Shown here: one piece after another, positions 1 to 11,190 of the stretch
Layout: each line of letters begins with the position of its first letter
How positions within the stretch are numbered: the stretch's first letter is position 1
The notes under the pieces: generated by a model
The model's database searches: none
What the model was told of the DNA's origin: nothing
The model's input: only the letters and a program-made list of their open reading frames with translations
From: Neopestalotiopsis rosae
Lineage: Eukaryota; Ascomycota; Sordariomycetes; Amphisphaeriales; Sporocadaceae
Reading direction: 5' to 3'
NCBI GenBank assembly: GCA_023078685.1
Contig: JALGAS010000003.1
Location: 5,394,001-5,458,000, forward strand
DNA: 64,000 nt
Program-made: the position numbers and the translations under genes

Positions 1-904
1 TCAGGCGCTGTCGGGCACAGCGATATCACTAATAGCCAGTATGTATTGAATTTATGCAGAGTCTGATCATTCAGGATTTTGTGGGCGTCATCATCCTCGT
101 TTTGTTCAGGGATGCTTGGCATCCAGTGTCTGTTTTCGGGCAGGATCCATCAATGACGCCCACCTCAATAGTCGGCAAGCTCGGTAGGCTTTCCGATCCT
201 GCTAACACCTTCGAGAGATCTGGTTACTCTGATTGGCACGGCTCACCATCCTAGCCCACCACTCCTTTTCGCCTGGAAGCATATCACCTAAGCGGGCTTG
301 AAGGAGTGACTCTCGTGCCATATCTGGTGTGATACAAGTCTTAATCGCCCGGTACTACTGGTGTGGCGCAAGATGTGTAAGCACTACACCATCATGCAGT
401 TCGGACGTTATTTTCATCCGGACTTTAATTTGTCCGCATCCACTTATCTCCGGTGCAGAATGCGGATGCGATATCGGAAGTATTGGTCTGAAAGGCTCCC
501 AAAGAGAACGCACCGGATAAGTAAGCGGACTCAGCACTGCTGCAGATACGGCAGTAATGTAAGGACATTCCGATAATACGGGGTTTCGTCGTTGTATGAT
601 TCTTCAGCTGAAGTTCTTTCATCGAAATACGGATCGAAGAAGTTTCATAGATGTTCCAGCCAGTGAAATGTGCATATCAGATGGCTTCGACGTAACAACT
701 GCTTGTCTGGCAATAGTGAGGCCGTCACGTCGAAAGATCAAAGAATAGAATGATGATGGTTCCTGCTTTTCCTTGCTTGCTCTAAGTATAGTGTATTTGT
801 CAAATAGCCTCATCCTCGGTATAAACGTCAAGCTAAACCTTGACTGACATTGCGCCTTCCAAAGCCTCAATACCTACCATAGAATTGAACTTCAATTTGT
901 CACA
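1..904. other. Upstream region of the PKS, no gene recognised
   Basis: I see no convincing coding sequence here. The open frames are short, overlap on both strands and resemble no family I know. The stretch presumably contains the PKS promoter, but no clear TATA box or repeat stands out. Confidence 0.5.
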
Positions 905-3900
905 ATGGGGAGCATGATCAACGCGCCTGGGCGTGAGCCCATAGCCATCATTGGCCTTAGTTGCAAATTTGCTGGCAGCGCCAGTACTCCCGAGAATCTG
1001 TGGGAAATGTTGGCGGAAGGTAGGAATGCCTGGAGTGAAATTCCGACTTCTCGCTTCAACGCCAAGGGGACACATCACCCTAATCATGAAAAGCTCAATA
1101 CGGTTAGATGCCCCGATAAGCTTTGCCTTCTCAATGCGTTTGAGCGCCTTTGGCCAGGGAACTGACATGCGAGACTTGTATAGACCAACGCCAAAGGAGC
1201 GCACTTCATAGAGGAAGACGTAGGATTGTTCGATGCGGCCTTCTTCAACTTCTCTGCCGAAACAGCATCAGTATGACTCACCTCTGCGGAGATACAACGT
1301 GAACTCGCTCTGAGACTGAATCTCATAGGCACTTGACCCTCAATTTCGGCTCCAGCTCGAGTCAGCGTATGAAGCTTTGGAGAATGGTAGGTACTATCAA
1401 TGCTTGCATTGCCCGCCCTTCGCTCCGTCTCACTGTTGGGATCAATTGCTAAATATGTCTCAGCCGGTCTCCCGCTCTCGCGGATAAGAAACTCCAACAC
1501 GTCTGTCTATGCAGGCGTCTTCGCACACGATTATCACGAGGGATTGATACGCGATGAGGATCAATTGCCGCGCTTTCTTCCCATCGGTACCTTTTCGGCC
1601 ATGTCGTCGAATCGCATTTCGCACTTTTTTGACCTGCGGGGAGCCAGTATGACCATTGATACTGGATGCTCGACCACGCTGGTGGCGCTTCACCAGGCGG
1701 TCAATAGTCTGCGCAATCGAGAGTCCGACATGTCTATTGTGAGCGGCGCAAACCTGCTGCTGACCCCAGACATGTTCAAGGTATTCGGCTCGCTCGGCAT
1801 GTTGTCGCCGGATGGCAAGTCCTACGCCTTTGACTCTCGCGCCAACGGCTACGGACGTGGCGAGGGCGTGGCGACCATTGTCATCAAGCGACTAGATGAT
1901 GCACTCGCTTGCGGCGATCCCGTGCGCGCTGTGATCCGCGAAACCTTTCTTAACCAAGATGGCAAGACAGAGACTATTACCACTCCATCTCAGGCAGCCC
2001 AAGAGGAACTCATGCATGAATGTTACCGCCGGGCCGGCCTGGATCCACGTGAGACGCAGTATTTCGAGGCCCACGGTACGGGCACGCCCACTGGGGACCC
2101 CATCGAGGCCCGTGCTATTGCCGCTGTTTTCGGCGGGTCACATCGACAAGAGCCATTGCGCATTGGTTCGCTCAAGACCAATATCGGCCACACAGAGGCA
2201 GTCTCCGGCTTGGCTGGGTTGATCAAGGTGGTGTTGGCCTTGGAGAAGAACCAAATCCCGCCAAGTATCAACTTTGAGAAGCCAAATCCTAAGCTGGCAC
2301 TTGAAAATTGGGGGTTGGAAGTAGCAACAAGCCTAGAGCCATGGCCGTCTTCGAACCCGCATCAACCACGTCGTGCATCTCTCAACAACTTTGGCTTTGG
2401 TGGAAGCAACAGTCACGTCATATTAGAGGGCGCAGAGTCCTTTGTTTCGCGTCCTGGCCGTTCTGAAAGAGGAGTGAAGACTGATGTTAGTGGTACAGTC
2501 CTTGTCTTCAGCGGGCGAGACGAGAAAGCTTGTCAACGTATGGTGTCCAATGTCAAAGAGTACCTCCAGAGCCACAAAACGACGCAAGTGTCCGAGTTAG
2601 TGCGGAATCTCAGCTACACGCTTGGTAACCGACGCACACTTTTCCCTTGGGTGGCGGCAGGGCTGGTACGAGTCCAGAATGACAGTATGGGGGGTATTAT
2701 TCAGGCTCTTGAGTCGCCCAGCTTCGCCCCTGTCCGCACTCTTTCACGTCGTCCACGAATCGGCATGGTCTTCACAGGTCAGGGAGCGCAGTGGCACGCC
2801 ATGGGCCGCGAGTTGATGGACTTGTACCCAGTGTTTACTTCGTCATTAAAGGAGTCCGAACGGCATCTGAAAACACTCGGCGCCAAGTGGTCTCTACTCG
2901 AAGAGATGCAGCGCAGTGAGCAGACAAGCAGAGTCAATAGCACGGAGCTTAGTATACCCATATGTGTCGCATTACAGATTGCGCTTGTCCGTCTACTGGA
3001 GTCGTGGGGAATCATGCCGACCGCTGTAGTAAGTCATTCATCTGGGGAGATCGCGGCGGCATACGCTGCTGGAGCTTTGACTTTGGGCCAGGCTATGACG
3101 GCGGCCCACTATAGAGCTGCGCTGGCAGCAGATCCCAACATGCGATTGGTGGGAGAGAAGGGCGGTATGCTGGCCATTGGCCTGGGTGCTACCGAGGCGC
3201 AGGAGTACGTCGATAACTTGGCAACAAGCGGGAAAGCTGTTGTGGCTTGCATCAACAGTCCGGAAAGCGTCACCATTGCCGGAGACGTAAGTGCTGTGGA
3301 AGAGCTTGAGGAAGTCTGCAAACAATCGAGCATATTCTCGCGTCGCCTCAGGGTCGGCACCGGTTATCATTCTCATCACATGCAACCAATCGCTGGACCC
3401 TATCTCGAATTTCTAAGGCAGCACATGCCGGACGTTGTGGACGATGACGAGGAACCAGATCTGGACACTCCTGCTGTCGCATTTTCATCAGCCGTCACTG
3501 GCGGTCGTATTGACAGTCTCAGGCAGATTGCGAGTCCAGAGCATTGGGTTGATAGCTTGCTGCAGCCTGTACAATTCGTTGAGGCGGTTATTGATATGAT
3601 CCTCGGCGATCATGGCGAGTCGGGCGGCAGCAACGTGGACGTTCTGCTCGAGGTTGGCCCCCATACTGCTTTGGCTGCTCCGGTTCGAGAGATTCTGTCC
3701 ATGGCCAACTTCGAAGGCCTCGACATACCGTACTATGGTTGTCTGACGCGCAAGGAACCAGCCGGTGATACTATGCGAGCCACCGCGGTAAATCTGCTGC
3801 TGGAGGGCTTGCCTCTCGACATGCATAGAATCAATTTCCCTGTAGGGGCATCACAGCTACGCGTTCTCACCGATCTACCATCATATCCCTGGAATCATAA

Positions 3901-6900
3901 CAATAGACATTGGCAGGAATCGCGCTTGAACAGGTCGATCCGCGCAAGAGAACAGCAGCCTCACGCTCTCCTAGGTTCGCTCGTTCCAAGTATCAACACG
4001 GAGACCTCTACACATTGGCGGAATATCCTCAGGGTCGGCGACTCTCCTTGGCTGCGAGACCACGTGGTTCAAGACAATATTGTGTATCCGGGGGCGGGGT
4101 ACGTCTGCCTAGCCATTGAGGCTGCCAAACAGCTCGCTGCCATTGAGTCCACTTCCACGACCAAAGAGATCACAGGGTATAGGCTGCGCGATGTAGAATT
4201 GCTAGCAGCTCTGGTGGTCCCTGACGATTCCAACGGGATCGAGGTGCAGACCAAGCTATACCAGGCGGACGCCAGAATTATCGGCGCCCGTGGTTGGAGG
4301 CAATTTGAGATTACATCTGCTACACTGGAAAGCCGCTGGACACTCCATGCCAAAGGTCTCGTCATGGTCGAATTTGACGACACGCCTGAAAGTGAGTCGA
4401 AATTGGAACTGCGCCCATTATCAGGATACACGCGGCATGTTGATCCAGAGGACATGTTCTCAAGTCTCCGAAGCCGGGGAATCTACCATGGCCCCTTATT
4501 TCAAAACACACTACGCATCGAACAGGATGGTAGAGAGGATAGGTCCGTGTCGCATGTGGCAATCGCAGACACGTCAGTACCTGATGACCTTCCTAGCAAC
4601 ACCGTGCTTCACCCAACCACGCTTGACTCAGTCATCCTTTCGTCATATAGTGCTCTTCCTGGTGTGGGCTCTGAGGAGAATGATGCCAAACTGCCATACT
4701 CTATTTCGAGTCTGTGGGTATCGAACAACATCAGCCATGAAGCTGGACACGCCTTTCAGTGTCACACGTCCCTATCACACAAGACTGCGCGGAACTTCAG
4801 AGCTGATGCCATTGTGTATGACGAGCATGTTTCTGGGGCCCGTAGACGTCTGCTTGAGATGCAAGGTCTCGTATGTCAATCGATGGGTCGCAGCCGGGCT
4901 AACTTGACCGACAAGTCCCACAACAAGTGGGAGGAAGAGCTGTGCACCAAAATTGAATGGGCGCCCGATCTATCACTGAGGCAGCCAAAAGCGGTAGAGA
5001 AGTTCAAGCAACAGCATGCCCGACCTGCTACTGATATTGACAGAGAAGTTGTCATCAGGCTCCGACGAGTGTCGGTCTACTTCTGCCATGATGTGCTAAA
5101 AGGACTTACCAATGAGGACATCACACAACTTGAGCCACACCATAAGAAGTTTTTAAGGTGGATGCAAGATCAAATCGATCTCGCAGCCTCCGGACAACAA
5201 GGGCCAGGTAGCGAGAAGTGGACTTCGGATGGAACGACAACACGCGAGCGCGAAATCGCCCTTGCTGCAAAGCAGAGTGTTGAAGGTGAAATGGTGTGCC
5301 ATCTTGGGCCTAAAACACTATCCATCCTGCGCCAAGAGCGGCCCGCATTAGAAGTCATGATGGAGGACCGATTGCTTTACAGATACTATGCTGAAGCATT
5401 TCGAATGGGCCCATCATTGGTGCAGTTGGCAGCTTTGCTGCGCCAAGTTGTACACAAGAACCCTCGCGCTCGCATACTCGAGATCGGAGGCGGGACTGGC
5501 GGCGCAACGCGACATATGCTCAAGGCTATAGGAACGGCCGCAGATGGAGGTCCAAGAGCAGCAAGTTGGCACTTCACAGACATATCTTCGGGTTTCTTTG
5601 AGGCTGCCCGCACTGAATTCGCCGAGTGGAGCGAAATATTGAAATTCGACAAACTGGACATTGAAAAAGATCCAGCAACCCAGGGCTTTGACTTGGCCAG
5701 CTACGACATCGTGGTGGCCTGCGAGGTGCTGCATGCGACCAAGAGTATGGCCCGCACGATGGCCAATGTTCGCAGCCTCATGAAACCCGGCGGCACTTTG
5801 TTGATGATGGAGACCACGCAAGATCAAGTTGATATCCAATACACTTTTGGTCTCCTTCCCGGGTGGTGGTTGAGCGAGGAACCACAGCGGCAGTCCAGCC
5901 CGTCACTCACGATACCATTCTTTGATCCTGTCCTGAAAGAAGCTGGCTTTAGTGGAGTTGACCTGGATATACGCGATTGTGAGAGCGATGACATGTATTC
6001 AATCAGTGTCATCATGACCAGGGCGGAAGCTGAGCAGAATCAAGCCAGCTCGAGGTACTCGGAAGACACAACGATCGTCATTAGTCGCAAGGTACCACCT
6101 CCGTCCTGGATGATAGACTCCTTGAAGGGGGCCATTCGCGCAAGTACTGGTGGAGCTGCACCTGCTGTGTTTTCTCTTGAAGATGTCACAGACGGCAATA
6201 CATACACTGGCAAAATTTGCGTCTTCCTGGGCGACATCATGCAACCCATTTTGCCCAGCATTGACCAGGGTACATTCGAAGCTATCAAAGCCATAACCAA
6301 TAACTGCAAAGGCCTTCTCTGGGTTAGTGTTAGTGGTGCTGTCGAATGCGCGAGTCCAGATTCCAGCTTGAGCCATGGATTGCTGCGGACTTTGAGAAAC
6401 GAATTTTTGGGACGTCGGTATATTTCTCTTGACCTAGAGGGTCCGATAGCTATGAGCTCTCTATCGTCAAGCGCCGTCTCTACCATCACGAACGTGATCG
6501 AATTAGGATTCAATCATGCTCAAGCTGGAAATTCGTCTCCCTTCGACTTCGAGTATGCCGAGAGAGATGGGATCTTGCTCGTTCCTCGGCTGTTCAAAGA
6601 TCGGGAGCGTAATCAGTTGGTGGCACCCCAGCCGGCCCTGGAATGGGATCAGCCTGAAGCTATACTGAGCGAGGAGCGTTTTCTTCAACAGGACAGACCC
6701 TTGCGCTTGGAGGTTGGCATCGATGGCCTCCTCGACACTCTGGCTTTTGGCGATTATGATGTTGAATCCAAGTCACCGTTGGCTCCCGATATGGTGGAGA
6801 TAGAGCCGAGGGCATACGGTCTCAATTTTCGCGATGTCATGGTGGCCATGGGCCAGCTCAAAGAGCGAGTAATGGGTCTGGAATGTTCGGGTGTCATAAC

Positions 6901-8908
6901 ATGTCTGGGGACTGAGGCGCAAGGCAAAGGCTTCAAGGTTGGTGACCCTGTCATCGCCCTTTTGCTGGGACCATTTGCCAGTCGGGCGCAAATTCCCTGG
7001 CATGGCGTGGTGCATATGCCACAGAACATGGGTTTCGAGGATGCAGCATCTGTGCCCATGGTATTCGGGACTGCTTATGTCGGTCTCGTCGATACTGCAC
7101 GTTTCCGCCCCGGCTAGTCAATTCTTATCCATTCGGCAGCCGGAGGTGTCGGGCAAGCTGCAATCATGCTAGCCAAGCACTTGGGCGCGGGAGAGATATT
7201 TGTGACTGTGAGCTCGCAAGAAAAACGAGAGCTTATGAGCCGCCAGTACGGTATCCCAGATGACCACATTTTTAGTAGTCGCAACCTGTCCTTTGCTCCG
7301 GCTATCTTGGCAGCTACCAACGGTCGTGGTGTGGACGTGGTGCTCAACTCGTTGGCTGGTCCACTATTGCAAGCAAGTTTCGATGTTCTGGCAACCTTTG
7401 GCCATCTTGTGGAGATTGGCAAGAAGGATCTTGAAGGAGACAGTCTCCTTGGGATGGGCACCTTCTCTCGTGTCGCATCCTACAGCTCACTCGATATGAT
7501 GACGCTCTTGAGATGTCGCGGAAACGATATACACCGCGTCCTTTCAGACATCTCTCGACTGATGCAGGAAGAAGTCTTGAAGCCAGTCTATCCTTGTACA
7601 GTCTACTCGATCGGAGATGTAACGAAAGCATTCCGACTTTTGCAGACAGGCAAGCACATGGGCAAGATTGTCTTGTCAATCAAACCTAATGACATGGTCA
7701 TGGTTCGCCCACGGGTGGCAATTGCGGCACGACTCCGCCCTGACGCATCGTATTTGCTTGTAGGCGGTATTGGTGGACTGGGGCGATCCATTGCTCACTG
7801 GTTGGTGAGTCACGGAGCCAAGAATTTGATCGTCATGTCGCGCAGCGCTGGCAACGTCCGAAAAAGTGGTGCTTTTGTAGCGGAGCTGCGCGGAGCCGGC
7901 TGCCGGGTCCAAGCCATCAGTTGCGACGTTACAAAAGCCGGTGACCTTGCCAAAGCGGTCCGGACTTGTGAGAAAGAGGGCCTACCGCCGGTCCGCGGCG
8001 TTGTACATGGTGCTATGGTCCTGCAGGATTCGGTCTTTGAGCACATGACCCTGGATGATTGGCAGACATGCATTGGACCAAAGGTCGATAGCACGCGCAA
8101 TCTCCACGTACAGTGGTCGCAGCCCGGCTCGCTCGACTTTTTCGTCATGCTCTCCTCCTTTTCCGGTATCCTCGGCATTGTCAGTCAGGCAAACTATGCC
8201 GCAGGTAGTGCATACCAGGACGCAATGGCGCGTTGGCGTTCAGCTCGCGGTCTTCCCGGTGTCTCCATTGATTTGGGTGCGGTCAAAGGTGTCGGGTACG
8301 TGGCCGAGACAGCGGGCGTAGCTGATCGTATGCGCGCGGCGGGTGAGACCCTGATGCTGGAGGAAAAGGCCGTGCACCGAGCACTACAGGCCGCCATTGC
8401 CCACCCAACGGAACAACCCCAGATTCTCCTGGGTTTGAACACGGGCCCTGGTCCGCAATGGGATGAGCAAGGAAAGTCGCAGATGTCTCGTGATGCACGC
8501 TTCCTCCCTCTCAGGTATCGAGCGCATCAATTTGAAGAATCGGGCATGAAGCAAGATCTCCCTGCTGGGGGGTCGGATGGTCATACTCTTGCCGGCAAGC
8601 TGGCTGGCGCAGAGTCTGCCGAGACTGCAGCGGGCCTCGTTGGGGAGGCCATCGCCGCCAAATTGGCCGTCATCTTCATGCTTCCTGCTCAAGAAATCGA
8701 CCTGACCCAGCCGCCAGCTCAGTACGGCATTGACTCTCTTGTCGCGGTAGAGCTGCGCAATATGCTCATGTTACAAGCTGGCGCCGAGGTGTCGATTTTT
8801 AACATCATACAAAGTGTATCACTGGCAGCGCTAGCTCTTCAAGTAGTAGCGAAAAGTAGATTCATTCCTAGCCAGGATGCGCCAGCTTTTGGCACAGAAG
8901 CAAGATGA
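905..8908 (+). pseudogene. Highly reducing type I polyketide synthase (KS-AT-DH-CMeT-ER-KR-ACP) interrupted by one in-frame stop
   Basis: Multidomain iterative PKS that would build and reduce a methylated polyketide chain. Exons 905-1102, 1184-1270, 1329-1386 and 1464-8908 give 2,596 codons including the stops. The three introns are needed to join the KS N-terminus. KS has DTGCSTT (Cys183) with His318 and His357. AT has SHSSGE (Ser640). DH has His981 in WLRDHVV and Asp1169 in TTLDSV. The C-methyltransferase SAM motif EIGGGTGG is at 1454. ER spans about 1880-2170, with the nucleotide motif HSAAGGVGQ from 2004. KR has GGIGGLG at 2215 and Tyr2359. ACP has GIDSL (Ser2539). Codon 1999 (7115-7117) is TAG where Gln is expected (CAG to TAG would be a single transition). 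The frame stays open and conserved on both sides, so decay is recent or the base is wrong. Start: first ATG, followed at once by the KS motif EPIAIIG. The FAD oxidase at 9338-11190 is its likely partner. Confidence 0.9.
7115..7117 (+). other. In-frame TAG inside the PKS enoylreductase domain
   Basis: The codon lies between the ER segment ending ARFRPG and the dinucleotide-binding motif HSAAGGVGQ, in the same frame as both. The family position is usually Gln (RPGQS). No GT-AG pair around it removes the stop while keeping the conserved residues. Confidence 0.9.
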
Positions 8909-9010
8909 TCTTTGGAGCTTAGGCCAGGAGTTCGGCGGATGGTCTAGAATGTCAGTGACAGGGAGAATTAGAGCTGTCAATTATATACCTTGTCATGTTT
9001 ACACTTTATC

Positions 9011-9167
9011 ACATACGATCATAGGCGCTAGAATACTCGGCATCCCGTCCGCTCTGCCCTAGATAAGCTGGCGACCGCCGGATCAGTACTCAGGTCGGTG
9101 ACGACTGGGGAATCCCCGGTGTTGTATGTTTTTGCTCCTTTGTTGTGCTCTTCTTTATTCTTTCCCC
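9011..9167 (+). repeat. 157-bp dispersed repeat, left copy (solo-LTR-like)
   Basis: The reverse complement of 16199-16355 matches this segment over its full 157 bp without gaps. I count five mismatches, all transitions. It includes a GGGGAATCCCC palindrome and a pyrimidine-rich tail, and starts ACATAC with GTATGT near the middle. No coding capacity. The size and the pyrimidine tract recall an LTR fragment or a small non-autonomous element, but the family is not identified. The rest of the stretch 8909-9337 shows nothing else. Confidence 0.85.
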
Positions 9168-9337
9168 TCTTACCGTCTTCAATCTTTTTATTCGTGTCTT
9201 GTTGCATACTACACAGCCTTTTACTGTAGCCCCCAGCTCGAGGCTAGCTACTCGTCAAGCATTATAAACTACATCAACCAAACTCATGTGCATACGGAAG
9301 TATTCCCTGTTCGTATTTAATAATCAAATGAGTTCGT

Positions 9338-11190
9338 CTATGCGAACAACTTCCAGCCGCCGGGTACGCCTTTCTGGAACAAACCCTCCGGATCATACTT
9401 GTGACTCGCGTTCCGTAGCTTTTCCATATTCGTTGGGCCGTACGACCCAATAGGGTCCTGGACGGTGTCTGCATAGTTGAGGTACTTGAAAGGGACCAGT
9501 GTCTCTCTGGACTTGGCGTCATGATCAATCGCAGCAAGGGCCGCCCGCAGGGTGCTCAAGATCTTCTCGTCGTCTTTCTTGTTCTCCCAGAATGTCAGGA
9601 ATAGGATGCTGACGAGGGATCCGAGCTCTGGCTCCAAGCCCAGGACGTTGCCGCCCTCCGTGGCCGACTTCTGGAGTAGTTTGGCTGGATAGGGCTGTAG
9701 CGTGAAAGAGAGAAGGATGCCCTCGCTTGATTTGAGCGGCTCGATGGCGTCTTGGAAAATTTTGGCTGCCGCCTTGAGCGTGTCGGCGTCGGCTTTGACG
9801 GTTGTGTTCATATAGTTGGATCTTAATGCCAGGAATGGTTAGTGAGTGACGATGACAAGCCTATCATGAGAAGGTCTGCAGTCATACCTCTTCGGCTCGG
9901 GTCTGTCGCCGGCTTGCTCGCGGGCTGCGTCTGCCAGAGTATGGGTGCGGAGAGTGTTCATTTGGTCAATTTGTGGCTGTATGTCGAAGAACGGCTGTAA
10001 GACGGGAGACTTTTCGATTCCCTGAGTATCGTAGACCTCTACGCTTTCAATGAGAATCACCACATTTAATTATCACCCGCCCTTGAAAGGGAAAAGAAGA
10101 TATAAGAACCCAAAAACGAAAGATGATTATCACCCACGGTTGAGGCACATGATTTGGGGGCCGAACATGGCTGCAAATCCCATACTGATCATCAAGTGCG
10201 TTTCCTTGGAAGCATCTGGCTTGTTGAGCTCGTTGGCGAGGGCCTCACATTGGCCGGGAAAGCTGTCACCGAAGTAATAGAGGGTGCCGCCCCAGACGTT
10301 GCCTTGCTCGAAAGTTCGGAAGTCAAATCGTGTCACAACACCAAGATTGTTACCGCCTCCACGCAGAGCAACCCAGAGGTCTGAGTTCTCTTTTGCGTTC
10401 GCATTGACTATCTCACCAGAAGCGAGAACGACCTCGAAGTTCACGACCTGTATGATGGTAAGTATGGATTGATTCCAAGTCAAAGAGCATCTTGAGGGAA
10501 GAAAATAGGTGGCATAATCTCTGGGATCCTGTGTCTGTTATTTTCTTTCTTTACCAAAAATGACGAGAGTAAACATTGGAGGAAGATCCGTGTTCAGATT
10601 TCCCGGAGGTATCATTGATAAGAACTTACATTGTCACAAATGAATCCTTCGCGCGACGAGACGAATGATAGACCACCTAAGGCATAGTTGAGCATCCAAA
10701 CCAATACTAGGGTTGTGAAGATATGGACTTTGAATTTACCTGCTAGAGCCAAGCCTCCAATTCCTGAGCGGTAGGACCGGCCTCCTGAAAAGCCGAGTCC
10801 TCGCTCTACGAGCGCATCGTAGACGGTGCCCCAACTCTCACCACCGGCCACCTCGACCTCGCCATCCTTGATAAGGAAACCCTTCAGGCGCCGCAAAGAG
10901 AGTGTGATTCCTGGAGCCTCTATGTTTGAGCAGTGACGTGCCGGCTGCTGACCGAGGCCGACTATGGCAAAGGGAGCTGTGCCGCTCAGCGCAAACGGCT
11001 TGATCGTCTTGACAAAGATTGAGACTTCCTGGGCGGTCGAAGGCTGGACGTAGGCAGCCGGGGTGATTTCCGCACAGCCGGCAGATTGGTATTGGCCGCG
11101 GATCGCGTCATACTCGGTAGTCCCGGGCAAGGCAATGATGGCGCTTGGCAAGGCTTGCTTAAGCGCTTCAATTGCCTGTTTAGTGTCCAT
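9338..11190 (-). CDS. FAD-linked oxidase, berberine bridge enzyme-like (FAD_binding_4 plus BBE domains)
   Basis: Probable secondary-metabolism flavoprotein oxidase that would oxidise or cyclise a small molecule, plausibly the product of the neighbouring PKS. Exons on the minus strand: 11190-10740, 10676-10630, 10447-10138, 10038-9888 and 9821-9338, 480 residues. The FAD-binding domain shows SGTAPFAIVGLGQQP, GGESWGTVYDAL, GGLALAGGLSF and DLWVALRGGGNNLGVVT. The C-terminus ends in the BBE-type segment NASHKYDPEGLFQKGVPGGWK. The usual flavin-linking His in the GGGH motif is replaced by Gln (GLGQQP), as in several cluster-encoded members. ATG 11190 begins MDTKQAIEAL; an in-frame TTG lies 30 nt upstream. 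No signal peptide is evident. Family assignment is firm, substrate unknown. The gene converges on the PKS, with one repeat copy between them. Confidence 0.87.

Noticed and set aside
7081..7117. A short intron ending at the TAG to explain the PKS stop
   Set aside because: The only GT upstream gives an intron of about 35 nt and removes conserved ER residues; the frame is already correct without it.
9076..9130. tRNA-like or SINE head in the 157-bp repeat
   Set aside because: GGGGAATCCCC superficially resembles a T-arm, but no A box, anticodon arm or acceptor pairing could be found.
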